Shown here: one piece after another, positions 17,777 through 26,449 of the stretch | Layout of the letters: every line of letters begins with the position of its first letter | Position numbering within the stretch: position 1 is the first letter of the stretch | The notes under the pieces: model-generated | The model's input: the letters and a program-made list of their open reading frames with translations, nothing else | What the model was told of the DNA's origin: nothing | The model's database searches: none | Translations under genes and position numbers: made by a program | NCBI GenBank assembly: GCA_020051015.1 | Contig: JAGVJQ010000034.1 | Location: forward strand, 1 to 52,522 | DNA length: 52,522 nucleotides | Reading direction: 5' to 3' | Source: Gammaproteobacteria bacterium | GTDB taxonomy: Bacteria > Pseudomonadota > Gammaproteobacteria > UBA1113

Positions 17777-19405
17777 TTATTCAAAAGAAAACATCTTAAA
17801 AACCTCTTGTAACGTTGTCAATGGAGCAGAAACCATATTTTTACTGCGCCAAGCCACATGTCCATCTGGTCTTACTAAAACAACACCATCATAATCAACC
17901 TCATAAATTTCATGCCATTTATTATGATCATCATGTAAATCACCATCAGCTGCCACACGATAAATTTTTAATGGCCAAGATAAGTTTTTCTCATTTATTT
18001 TTTCCGCAGCTATTTGCCAAGCTTGGCCATTTCTTCCCAGTAATAACACAAACTCTTTCTCAAATAAATCTAATATAGAAATTTTCACTCCGTCTTTTAT
18101 TAATTCCATATGGGGTACTCGACTACCAGGTAATGTGGTTGGGACATATTTTGAGGTTGTTACACTTAGCATTTGATCATTTTCTGAGATAATAGCTTTT
18201 GAATGATAAATAAAACCTAAATCCAACCCAGCATAATTTAAATGGTGGTGCTGTTCTTGTAATTTTGTTTTTAATAAATCCATATTTCCTTTCTTAATAG
18301 CCATGCTAATTTCAGAGAGCCGCTTCGTGTTATCACAACTCCATTCCATATTATGCTTGGCTACCGGTGCGCGTTCGTCATAATAGGTATCCAATAATGT
18401 TGTAGAAGTGCCATAATTTAATACCATTGCTAATTTCCAAGCTAAATTATGGGCATCTTGAATCCCTGTATTCATACCTAATCCACCAGTGGGTGGCATG
18501 CGATGTGCAGCATCACCAACTAAAAAAATGCTTCCTTTTCGATATTGATTAGGCATTTGTGCGCCCATGGTCCAAAAATTTTTACTTAATATATTAATAG
18601 TTAACTCTGGCAATCCTGTAATACGATGAATTTCACTAAGACAATAATCATCAGTAAAATCTTCTTTAGTTTGATCTCCAAAAAAACGCATTCCAACTAG
18701 CCAACGATTTTTACCATCAACAGATGCCAAAAAACGACCCGTTAATGCTGGATTTGCGAAAAGAAGGTTAATCGCTAAACGATGTTGTGTCCATGTCGAT
18801 ATATCCATTTCGCAATATACATTGCAATAACGACCCATATCACCATTGCCATGCATCTCTATATTTAATTGCTTACGAATATTACTATTTGCACCATCAG
18901 CCGCAATTAGATAGTGTGCAAAAATAGCTTCTTCCTGCTGAGTTTTTCGATCTAATATGCGTACAGTTACGCCATGATCATTTTGCGTAAAATCAACTAA
19001 CTCTTTTGAAAATTGAATATCTGCTTGCGAATATTTTTCTAAGCTATGAACTAATGACTGCTCAACTCGATCTTGGCTCACATAACTGGAGTAACTTGGA
19101 CTAAAAGACTCCATGCCCGTGTAATTTTTTTCAACACGAGTAATTTCTTTACCTTGCAATGACTCCATCCAAATAAATCGACGTGCTTCTTTTGGTAATT
19201 CATATGTCAATAATTCTTTTCCATTTCCCCATTGCCGAAATAACTCCATGCTACGTGTACTGACACCACGTGCTCGTGGATGGTGCATTATGGTTGGATT
19301 GCGCTCAATTAATATTGATTTCACATTTTGGCGTGCTAATGCTAATGCCATACTGAGTCCAACAGGACCACCGCCGATGATGATGACTGGAATTTTTTTC
19401 ATCAT
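17777..19405 (-). CDS. FAD-dependent aromatic monooxygenase-like protein
   Basis: This 542-residue protein belongs to the group A flavoprotein hydroxylases (PheA/TfdB/MhpA-like). The N-terminal FAD motif is GGGPVGLSMALALA. The second FAD/NADPH motif is YLIAADGANSNIRK, and the third is LVGDAAHRMPPTGGLGMNTGIQD. The C-terminal 150 residues match the thioredoxin-like tail of this group (LLGRNGQAWQ..., VVLVRPDGHVAWRS). It should hydroxylate a phenolic or polyketide-like substrate. No ring-cleavage or pathway gene stands beside it, so a detached biosynthetic or detoxifying role is as likely as catabolism. The start has tandem ATGs after AAGGCGA. Confidence 0.85.
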   Translation of the reverse strand: MMKKIPVIIIGGGPVGLSMALALARQNVKSILIERNPTIMHHPRARGVSTRSMELFRQWGNGKELLTYELPKEARRFIWMESLQGKEITRVEKNYTGMESFSPSYSSYVSQDRVEQSLVHSLEKYSQADIQFSKELVDFTQNDHGVTVRILDRKTQQEEAIFAHYLIAADGANSNIRKQLNIEMHGNGDMGRYCNVYCEMDISTWTQHRLAINLLFANPALTGRFLASVDGKNRWLVGMRFFGDQTKEDFTDDYCLSEIHRITGLPELTINILSKNFWTMGAQMPNQYRKGSIFLVGDAAHRMPPTGGLGMNTGIQDAHNLAWKLAMVLNYGTSTTLLDTYYDERAPVAKHNMEWSCDNTKRLSEISMAIKKGNMDLLKTKLQEQHHHLNYAGLDLGFIYHSKAIISENDQMLSVTTSKYVPTTLPGSRVPHMELIKDGVKISILDLFEKEFVLLLGRNGQAWQIAAEKINEKNLSWPLKIYRVAADGDLHDDHNKWHEIYEVDYDGVVLVRPDGHVAWRSKNMVSAPLTTLQEVFKMFSFE

Positions 19406-19442
19406 TATATTCGCCTTATTGTGATAAAACTCGTCACTCTTG

Positions 19443-20354
19443 TTAGAAAGTGGCTAATGAAACAGCAATTTCACCAGCTATTTTTGCATTATTAATTAAT
19501 AAGGATTTATTTGCTTGCAATGTCTTTCCTTGCGTAAGTTCACCTAATCTTGCCAGTACAAATGGCGTTACCGCTTTACCTAAAATATTTTTTTGCGCGC
19601 ATTCCTGGGTCGCTTGATCAATAGCACTTTCAACATCACTAGCATTTAAAGCATCTTGCTTTAAAATAGGATTAGCAACCAAAATTCCAGTCAATCCCAA
19701 TTCCCAATGCGCTTTAGCTATCTTGGCTAGATTTTCTGTTGTTTCAACATTGAGATTTAATTTGTATTCACTGTTATTTAAATAAAATAACGGCAAAGTA
19801 TCGGTTTGATAACCTATCACAGGTACACCTTGAGTTTCTAAAAACTCTAATGTTTTTGGCACATCTAAAATTGATTTAGCGCCACTACAAACGACTAGCA
19901 ATGATGATTTAGCAAATTCTGTTAAATCAGCTGAAATATCAAAACTGATTTCGGCACCGCGATGAACGCCGCCGATACCACCCGTGGCAAAGACCCGGAT
20001 ACCTGCTAAAGCTGCACAAAACATCGTACCAGCAACTGTTGTCGCTCCCATGCATTTTTGAGCAATACAATAAGAAATATCAGCTCGACTTATTTTTAAT
20101 ATATTTTTTTCTGTAGCAAATATTTTAATTTCATCATCACTCAAACCAATTTTTATTTTACCATTAATTAATCCAATAACAGCTGGCACAGCCCCTGTCG
20201 CTTTCACTACGGCAAGCATTTTATTGGTTACATCCAAGTTATCTGGATATGGCAATCCGTGCGAAATGACGGTTGATTCTAATGCCACGATCGGTTTATT
20301 TTGTTCAATGGCATTGATAATTTCTGGAGCAAATTGTAGAAAATTTTTATTCAT
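19443..20354 (-). CDS. psuG: Pseudouridine-5'-phosphate glycosidase
   Basis: It splits pseudouridine-5'-phosphate into uracil and ribose-5-phosphate (reversibly). ALESTVISHGLPYP near the N-terminus, MGATTVAGTM and the long conserved FATGGIGGVHRGAE block are diagnostic of the PsuG family. It has 303 aa and appears complete. The ATG (AGAGG upstream) lies inside the end of psuK, overlapping by eight bases, so the two are translationally coupled and work as one catabolic pathway for RNA-derived pseudouridine. Confidence 0.95.
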   Translation of the reverse strand: MNKNFLQFAPEIINAIEQNKPIVALESTVISHGLPYPDNLDVTNKMLAVVKATGAVPAVIGLINGKIKIGLSDDEIKIFATEKNILKISRADISYCIAQKCMGATTVAGTMFCAALAGIRVFATGGIGGVHRGAEISFDISADLTEFAKSSLLVVCSGAKSILDVPKTLEFLETQGVPVIGYQTDTLPLFYLNNSEYKLNLNVETTENLAKIAKAHWELGLTGILVANPILKQDALNASDVESAIDQATQECAQKNILGKAVTPFVLARLGELTQGKTLQANKSLLINNAKIAGEIAVSLATF

Positions 20355-21273
20355 TGATCATACCTCTTTGATTTATTTTTTCACTTGATAACATGCCATA
20401 AGTTTTGCTTTTAACCTCTACTGCTAAACTTGCTGCAGCAAGTCCTTGTTGTAAACAGTCTATCGCGCTTTTTTGTTTAATTAATCCTGAGATGGCGCCG
20501 GCAGCAAAAGCATCACCCGCGCCAGTTGTATCTATACTATTTACTTTTAAAATGGGTAAACTTTTTTGGGATTGCTCTGCGCTTACACACGCACCATGTT
20601 CCCCCAATGTAAGAAATACCGTTTTGACACCAGTTTTTCTTATCTCATCTGCAGCAAGTAACGCATTCTCCGTTTTAATCTCTTCTGACAAAATAAGTGA
20701 TGCTTCAGTTTGATTTAGAAAAAGTGCATCCAAATGAGCTAATGCAGGAGTTATTTTCTTACTTTTTGGTGGACAGGCTATCACAGCATAAAGTTTAGTT
20801 TGTCTAGGTTTAATATTAACAATATATTTTATTGCTTCTTCACTCAAATTCGTATCAATGACCCAGGTATCAAATTTTTTCATATTAACACTCTGGGTTT
20901 CAATCAGCTCTGGTGTCAAGAAATCATATATTTCTGTCCTTGGCTGCATAAAAAGATGCTTACCTTGCGGATTCACTACAAATAAAATTGATGCTGTTTT
21001 CTGGTTTGCTAATTGTAGCAATAATTTTTCTGTAAAACCTGATGAACCTATTTCAGCAATTATTTGATCGCCTTCAATATCCATTCCTACCGCACTCATA
21101 AATCCAACGTCATGACCAAGACTTTTAAGATTTTGTGCAATATTGTGCGCCACTCCACCAAAAGAACATTTAAACGTAATAGGTATATCAAAGGCTGGAA
21201 ATGAATTACCAGGATATTGACCTATCCAGTCTATGTTGGCACCACCAATACAGAGAATATTATTTTGACCCAT
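20347..21273 (-). CDS. psuK: Pseudouridine kinase (PfkB family)
   Basis: It phosphorylates pseudouridine to feed PsuG. This is a PfkB-type sugar kinase: the N-terminal GGANIDWIGQ, the FGGVAHNIAQNL motif and the C-terminal anion-hole signature DTTGAGDAFAAGA are clear. It has 308 aa. The ATG follows TGAGGTCAGT. It is the first gene of the psuKG pair. A metabolite exporter/importer gene is divergent from it across 169 bases and may share regulation, which is inference from position only. Confidence 0.93.
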   Translation of the reverse strand: MGQNNILCIGGANIDWIGQYPGNSFPAFDIPITFKCSFGGVAHNIAQNLKSLGHDVGFMSAVGMDIEGDQIIAEIGSSGFTEKLLLQLANQKTASILFVVNPQGKHLFMQPRTEIYDFLTPELIETQSVNMKKFDTWVIDTNLSEEAIKYIVNIKPRQTKLYAVIACPPKSKKITPALAHLDALFLNQTEASLILSEEIKTENALLAADEIRKTGVKTVFLTLGEHGACVSAEQSQKSLPILKVNSIDTTGAGDAFAAGAISGLIKQKSAIDCLQQGLAAASLAVEVKSKTYGMLSSEKINQRGMINE

Positions 21274-21344
21274 ACTGACCTCATTTTAATTAGGCTAATT
21301 ATACATGTTTGTTTATTATTTTGCCTAATATACCTATTTGCTCC

Positions 21345-21378
21345 TGAGAGGCAACGGCGATATTCGCCCCTCAAGGGG
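21345..21378. repeat. GC-rich double hairpin in psuK/EamA intergenic region
   Basis: GGCGA-TAT-TCGCC (21356-21368) overlaps CCCCT-CA-AGGGG (21367-21378), giving two adjacent short hairpins in AT-rich surroundings. The sequence style resembles dispersed palindromic repeats. It lies in the divergent promoter region and could also be a regulatory structure. The rest of the 169-base gap shows nothing I can name. Confidence 0.5.
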
Positions 21379-21442
21379 TATATATCTTGCTACCAACCGC
21401 ATCTCGCGTTAAAGTGTCTCATTCTCCTATGTAGATTAAATC

Positions 21443-22378
21443 ATGCTTAACATAGTACCTAAACAACACGATCTTAAGGCTACTCTATTAGTAGCTATTT
21501 CAGCCACACTTTATGGTTTTTTGGCTTTCTTGGGAACTCAACTCATACGAGCACATTTCTCCATTGAAAATATGTTATTTTGGCGTTTTTTTATTGCTGC
21601 AATTTGGATGCTTGGCTATTACACTTTCCAAAAACGAAAAACTTTTTTAAAAGAATTGCCCAATATTCGTGCTTTAATTCCAATTTTTCTTCTTGGTGCC
21701 ATTTGTTATAGTGGTAGTTGCGGTTTTTATTTTCTAGCTACACAATATACTGGTACCGGTTTGGCTATGGTTATTTTCTTTTCTTATCCGATGATGGTCG
21801 CTATTTTGGTATGGTTTACAGATCGACGTGCCATTAGTATATCGTTAATTACAGCATTAATTGCTATATCTTTTGGGTTGTTTTTATTAAAAGGCCCTAG
21901 CTCACATAGTATTAATTTATTAGGCATTTCTTTTGCTTTGTTGGCTGCATTATCTTATGCATTTTATGTATTTGGTACAAAATGGACTGTTAAGACTATT
22001 GATTCTGGATTATCGACCATTGTAGTTTGCCTGGGATGTGCAACCGCTTTTTTATTGATTACTCTCTTAACACATACCTTTGTCATCACTCACTCAATAC
22101 GAGATTGGTTATATATTATCGCCCTCAGCATTATTGCCACGGCGATTCCAATTCAATTAATGCTTGAAGGTTTGAAATCAATTAATCCGGTACATGCATC
22201 TGTATTGTCTGTATTAGAACCTTTAGTGACGGTCGGCGTTGGAATTATCTTGCTTAGTGAAACTATTTCGTTTATTCAAGCAACAGGTTGTATCATTATT
22301 TTAATTAGTGCCTTAGCTATTCAATTTCAACGAATTTCACCACATCAGCGTGAACTAATACAATCAATATCTGAATAA
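21443..22378 (+). CDS. EamA/DMT-family transporter
   Basis: This 311-residue integral membrane protein has ten predicted transmembrane segments in two homologous EamA halves (about residues 15-145 and 160-295). The halves contain the typical GF/WRFxxA start (ENMLFWRFFIAAIW) and the second-half AxxPxxxxxxEP-like end (HASVLSVLEPLVTV). Substrate cannot be read from the sequence; family members export amino acids, nucleosides or other metabolites. It is divergent from psuK. Its 3' end overlaps the convergent gene ending at 22345 by 34 bases. Confidence 0.9.
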   Translation: MLNIVPKQHDLKATLLVAISATLYGFLAFLGTQLIRAHFSIENMLFWRFFIAAIWMLGYYTFQKRKTFLKELPNIRALIPIFLLGAICYSGSCGFYFLATQYTGTGLAMVIFFSYPMMVAILVWFTDRRAISISLITALIAISFGLFLLKGPSSHSINLLGISFALLAALSYAFYVFGTKWTVKTIDSGLSTIVVCLGCATAFLLITLLTHTFVITHSIRDWLYIIALSIIATAIPIQLMLEGLKSINPVHASVLSVLEPLVTVGVGIILLSETISFIQATGCIIILISALAIQFQRISPHQRELIQSISE

Positions 22379-22830
22379 GCATAGATTAATCCTTTTTCAA
22401 ATAAATGAGTATATTTTTTCGATGAAACTGAACCAACCATTAAAACCCCATCGATGAAAGAACCACATTGCGCACAATAGGTGCGAGCACCTTGTCCCTG
22501 AATATTTTTTACTTGCTTATTGACTGGAGGTGAAAAAAACTGTGCTACGTGCGTTAAAAATCCTTCACTATTAATAAAATGAAATCCATCATGATATGGA
22601 TGTTGATAATCTGTAATTTCATTTAAATATGCGACTAAATCTCTTGAGCCAACTTTCAATTGCGGAATTTTTTTATCATCATCGACAAGATCACAATGAT
22701 ATTGTGATAATGTGCTCATGTTTTCATATAAAACCAAACCCACGCCAGAAAATCCCTTTTTTTCTGTCATGGATAATTCTTTTGTTAGTTCCAAAAATGC
22801 ATTAGTAATCGCTTCATGTTTCATTTTCAT
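22345..22830 (-). CDS. Hypothetical protein, possibly DisA_N-like nucleotide-binding
   Basis: This 161-residue protein is the last gene of the radical SAM operon. I start it at the ATG at 22830, three bases after the upstream stop, because GGAG lies seven bases before it; the longer start is a GTG. A HDGFHFI...THVAQFFSPP segment (about 80-103) followed by GARTYCAQCGSF (about 114-125) and an MVGSVSSKKYTHLFEKG strand is reminiscent of the DGA and RHR motifs of diadenylate cyclase (DisA_N) domains. The His and Ala positions are changed, so catalysis is doubtful. This assignment is tentative. It contains no signal peptide. Confidence 0.6.
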   Translation of the reverse strand: MKMKHEAITNAFLELTKELSMTEKKGFSGVGLVLYENMSTLSQYHCDLVDDDKKIPQLKVGSRDLVAYLNEITDYQHPYHDGFHFINSEGFLTHVAQFFSPPVNKQVKNIQGQGARTYCAQCGSFIDGVLMVGSVSSKKYTHLFEKGLIYAYSDIDCISSR

Positions 22831-22833
22831 CAC

Positions 22834-23355
22834 TTACTCCAAATTAATTTCATCAAACATGCTTAATTGATTATTTACAATTTCAACTAACTTAATTGTT
22901 TTTAGTTCCCCATGAATATTAATTTTTTTCATATTTAAATGAGTTATCAATTGTTTACATTCTGCTTGATCTTGAAAACTACCAATAGCTATATGTGGTA
23001 TAAATGATAACGTTTCATCGCAAATCATTTTTTGTTTTATTAACTGGTGAATCTTTATAATACAATCAGATCCGTTCTTTGGAATTAAATATGCATACCA
23101 TGATTTATGATCATTTGATGGGGGCATTAATATGGATTTTTTAATATTAAATTTAATTCTTTTTATTGTCGTTAGTTGTGCTTTTACTTGCTGTGACAAT
23201 AGATTTTTATCAATTCTTGTCGTGGTAGAAAACAATGTGAAATGCGGATCTATAAATGCATAGCCACGTGGGTCATATTGCTGACGATAATTTTGTAAAA
23301 AATTCCAATCTTCCATATTTAACTCTGGAATAGCAATAGCCATGATTTTTGACAT
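22834..23355 (-). CDS. 2H phosphoesterase (2'-5' RNA ligase/LigT-like)
   Basis: The protein has the paired H-x-[ST/A] motifs of the 2H superfamily: HFT at residues 38-40 and HIA at 121-123. The second lacks the usual hydroxyl residue. Family members open or close 2',3'-cyclic or 2'-5' phosphodiester bonds in RNA or nucleotides. I start it at 23355 because GAGGT lies just upstream of this ATG and the longer form adds nine unrelated residues overlapping the previous gene. It has 173 aa. It sits in the radical SAM operon, seven bases after the DUF5662 gene. Confidence 0.75.
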   Translation of the reverse strand: MSKIMAIAIPELNMEDWNFLQNYRQQYDPRGYAFIDPHFTLFSTTTRIDKNLLSQQVKAQLTTIKRIKFNIKKSILMPPSNDHKSWYAYLIPKNGSDCIIKIHQLIKQKMICDETLSFIPHIAIGSFQDQAECKQLITHLNMKKINIHGELKTIKLVEIVNNQLSMFDEINLE

Positions 23356-23362
23356 TGTTACC

Positions 23363-23896
23363 TCATGATCTATTTTTACCATTTCGATAATCCATTTCTT
23401 GGATGGTTTTGAATATTAATTGTTTTTTATCGACAGAAAAATTCCATTTTTTATCAATATTCTCCTCAGCCCATAAATAACAACTACCATTACTGTGGTT
23501 ATTTTCTTGGCTAATCGCCGTCCAATCCGCAATCATTTCAATAATATTGGCATCAGTCATTGCATCATGTGATGCATGTGCTTCTGGGTGGTGTGAGTTA
23601 TGGCAAAGGTGATGTTGCCAGCCTTGAAAAACCATTTGTTCTATGTTTTTTGGATAAGTAAATGGGATGTTATTGTTTTTACAATAGTACATCCAGGTCA
23701 TCCAAATATATGATATACGCTCAGATTCATCATATTTACTTTTATCGTGCATACAAGCTAACTCTTGGAGAAAATTAATATCAATACCTAAATAGCCTTC
23801 CATCTGTAAAAGATTTTTCTTTACTAAAGCAATATGATGCTTTGTTCTTTTTTCAAATAACGCTATCATCTCTTTGCTAGGTACGATAGCAGACAT
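23363..23896 (-). CDS. DUF5662-like protein with HDKSK motif
   Basis: This 177-residue protein has the features I associate with DUF5662: a KHHIALVKKNL helix, HDKSK at 50-54, QGWQHHLCHNSHHPEAH and the EMIADW segment. The multiple His/Asp residues look like an HD-type metal site, so a phosphohydrolase activity is possible but undemonstrated. The ATG shares a base with the FkbM gene stop (TGATG) and is preceded by AAGGATG, so translation is coupled. Its role in the operon is unknown. Confidence 0.7.
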   Translation of the reverse strand: MSAIVPSKEMIALFEKRTKHHIALVKKNLLQMEGYLGIDINFLQELACMHDKSKYDESERISYIWMTWMYYCKNNNIPFTYPKNIEQMVFQGWQHHLCHNSHHPEAHASHDAMTDANIIEMIADWTAISQENNHSNGSCYLWAEENIDKKWNFSVDKKQLIFKTIQEMDYRNGKNRS

Positions 23897-25185
23897 CAGT
23901 TTACATCCTTGATTGCAAAGACATTATAAATCCCTGATTTTTTTAAATTCTTATCACTTTCGATATGCAATAGAAAATTTTTGCTAGTTAGTATTTCCGT
24001 TATAATATTCAAGTCTTCTTTATTATGTACTTCCATGACTATTTGATTTATCTTTTCCCAATCGTTTTGACTTATGCCATGTAGTACAGCGAGCTCTGCT
24101 CCCTCTACATCAATTTTAAGCAAATCAATTTTCATTATTTGCTCGTTTTTTATAACACTTGACAAGGTAATCATTTGACATTGATAAGCTATTTTTTTTG
24201 ATAATCTATTGTTTACCAATCTGGAAATTTTCTCTGGTTTATCATTATTTTTATTAGTTGCCATCATCCCACTAACAATAATATCTGCATCACGCTGTTG
24301 GTCAGCATAACATCCAGAAATAACTGAATAGCCTGGATAATAATAAAAAGTTTGTGGTGCATTGGTATCAGACAAGCCAAAATTATAGGTCTTAATATCT
24401 TTGCTAAGTTTTTTCATATTTAGGTCAAGCACAGCATAGGTCGCCGGGGCAGGTTCAAAAGCATAAAGTTTACTAGTTTGAAATTTTTCCTTTATATACA
24501 AACTAAATAAACCAATATTAGCGCCAACATCAAATATAGTTGCACATTCTTTAATTTTTATACCATGCTGCAAATAAGTTTCGTCAATAAATATTTCATT
24601 GAAGAGAAAGTCGGTTTCATAATCATTAATATGAAATATTTCTTCCCCATTTGGTAAGTTATATCTATCAAAGTTGATTGTTTCAAGTTCAATTATTCCT
24701 TTTCTACTACCAATCCAACTTGAACTTTCACCTCTTGTTATGCTAAAGCACGCTATATCAGGTTGACAATGTTTTGTTATTCTTAAGTTTTGTTGCAATA
24801 CATTATTATCAAATTCTATTTGATCCCAAATCATTAATGCACCTTCAGCACTAGAAAGCTCTCTTACTTTTTTATAATAATAGGGTGCTGCTTGATGATG
24901 TCTTATTACAATAGCAGCAATACGTTCTTTTGATAAGGCAATTGCTTCGCACAGACGTTGTGATTTGTCAGCTGCTATTGTCAGTATGTCTTTTTCTTCC
25001 TGACTTGATTTATCGGTATTAATTTTTTTTGGATCAACTAAAACAATTACCTTATTTCTTTTGGTATGCGATTTTGCTAGTGTTATTGCTTTTGCAATTG
25101 CAAAATCCGGCGTCAGAATATGGTGCGTTGACTCCATGGATGGAATAATAGCTTGTATTAGTTTTAATGTGTCTATTTTTTCCAT
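23896..25185 (-). CDS. FkbM-type methyltransferase fused to aminotransferase-like N-terminal domain
   Basis: The C-terminal half (about residues 195-425 of 429) is a SAM-dependent FkbM methyltransferase: FDVGANIG at 218-225, FEPAP at 243-247 and LLKIDVEGAE. Residues 25-165 look like a cut-down class III (glutamate-1-semialdehyde-type) aminotransferase. AIAKAITLAKSHTKRNKVI, IAAIVIRHHQAAP, VRELSSAEGALMIWDQI and QPDIACFSITRG match its succession of motifs. The PLP-binding Lys position is occupied by another residue and the normal N-terminal ~100 residues are missing. The N-terminal domain is therefore probably non-catalytic. The gene overlaps both neighbours by one base. Confidence 0.8.
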   Translation of the reverse strand: MEKIDTLKLIQAIIPSMESTHHILTPDFAIAKAITLAKSHTKRNKVIVLVDPKKINTDKSSQEEKDILTIAADKSQRLCEAIALSKERIAAIVIRHHQAAPYYYKKVRELSSAEGALMIWDQIEFDNNVLQQNLRITKHCQPDIACFSITRGESSSWIGSRKGIIELETINFDRYNLPNGEEIFHINDYETDFLFNEIFIDETYLQHGIKIKECATIFDVGANIGLFSLYIKEKFQTSKLYAFEPAPATYAVLDLNMKKLSKDIKTYNFGLSDTNAPQTFYYYPGYSVISGCYADQQRDADIIVSGMMATNKNNDKPEKISRLVNNRLSKKIAYQCQMITLSSVIKNEQIMKIDLLKIDVEGAELAVLHGISQNDWEKINQIVMEVHNKEDLNIITEILTSKNFLLHIESDKNLKKSGIYNVFAIKDVN

Positions 25186-26366
25186 TAAAAAAATCCTCGT
25201 GCGTACCCATCACTAGTAGTGCCACTTTCATTTACTAGTAATTCAGGCTTAAAGTATTTTTTAGTTAATTTCATTCCATCTAATAAAAAACGCAGATTGA
25301 AGTCTTTGTTTTGTATTGTTCGCATTGCGTCATTATAGGCTGTAAAAATACTTAACCATGGCACTATTTGCGTATGTTTTAACGATTGATTTATTTCAGC
25401 TAATTGTTGGAAGAAATATTCAGTAACATCTAATGAATCCAAACCCATTAAATAAGTAACACGAACCAAATGTTTACCTAATTCTGGTCGCGCATCTAAA
25501 TAGTTAGCATAAGTCTTTATCAGCTCGACAAATTTTTTGCTATCCCGGCCTTTATGGCCAACTTTGCCATTTAACGCTATATTTCTTAAATTTTGATCGT
25601 AACATTCTAATGTAACAAAAATGTCATAACCTAATTTACCTACTATGTCATCAAATTGTTCTTCAGTTACAATATTATGTTCAAGCACGCGATAGGTTGA
25701 TGGTTTGCAATATGCATCGATATTACGACGAACATCCGTTAAATGCTGCTTTAATTGATTAAAACTGGGAAAACATCCGGTTACTACAGCAACACTATTA
25801 AGTTGTTTAATTGCTTCTTGATGTTGTTCAAAAATTCGTGTGACAACTGTTTCGGCTGACAAGGTACTATCCATCCCATTATTTACACGACCGGTTTTAG
25901 CACCCGCACATAATACACATTTCTCTAAACAAGCTGGACTTAAATTTAAGGTCATGGAATCATAGGGTTGGTGTTCTTTATTTGGATCATAATGAAAGTA
26001 CCAAAATGGCGTAGTATGTGGAATTGATTGAGGATAAATAGCTGTTTGAATGTGATCTATCATCAGTAAACCATTTTCAAACCTAATATTTGGTCTTTTT
26101 TCATGTTTATTTTGTGACATGGGAATTAAAAAAAAATGATCCTTTCCACTAACAGAATCAGTATAACGTGCATAGGTATGTGTTTGCCAAATACCAGTTG
26201 GGGTCATGCCATGGGCAGTTATAAATAATCTTAAGAAATGTTCTGGTGATAATTCATTTGCTGCAATTAAAACTATTTCATCCTCAGCATGATATTGATT
26301 TGCTAACCAAATGCATTCTGCAGTCCCAAGATTAACTTTTTCATACGCGAGGTTTGTTGCTTGCAT
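25185..26366 (-). CDS. Radical SAM enzyme, first gene of the operon
   Basis: From the ATG at 26366 the protein has 393 aa. The iron-sulfur cluster motif CLEKCVLC (CX3CX2C, Cys 146, 150 and 153) shows a radical SAM enzyme. About 140 residues precede it, which I do not recognise. The downstream part has the expected alternating strand/helix pattern (SVAVVTGCFPSF, YDIFVTLECYD) but no obvious SPASM cysteine cluster. I use 26366 because GGAG lies seven bases upstream; the ATG two codons earlier is too close to it. The substrate is unknown. The coupled downstream genes suggest it acts with the FkbM fusion protein. Confidence 0.85.
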   Translation of the reverse strand: MQATNLAYEKVNLGTAECIWLANQYHAEDEIVLIAANELSPEHFLRLFITAHGMTPTGIWQTHTYARYTDSVSGKDHFFLIPMSQNKHEKRPNIRFENGLLMIDHIQTAIYPQSIPHTTPFWYFHYDPNKEHQPYDSMTLNLSPACLEKCVLCAGAKTGRVNNGMDSTLSAETVVTRIFEQHQEAIKQLNSVAVVTGCFPSFNQLKQHLTDVRRNIDAYCKPSTYRVLEHNIVTEEQFDDIVGKLGYDIFVTLECYDQNLRNIALNGKVGHKGRDSKKFVELIKTYANYLDARPELGKHLVRVTYLMGLDSLDVTEYFFQQLAEINQSLKHTQIVPWLSIFTAYNDAMRTIQNKDFNLRFLLDGMKLTKKYFKPELLVNESGTTSDGYARGFF

Positions 26367-26422
26367 GCTCATACTCCAGTTTGATATAACTTGAGCATTA
26401 GCATAATAGAGGTTTACATTTC

Positions 26423-26448
26423 ACATTACCGTATTAATACGGTAATGT
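26423..26448. promoter_or_regulatory. 26-bp perfect palindrome, candidate operator for the PAS-LuxR regulator
   Basis: The 26 bases are a perfect palindrome with half-site ACATTACCGTATT. It lies one base after the luxR-type stop codon and about 56 bases before the radical SAM start. It is not followed by a T-run on the minus strand, so an intrinsic terminator is less likely than a protein-binding site. Binding by the adjacent regulator is inferred from position and symmetry. Confidence 0.6.
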
Positions 26449-26449
26449 A

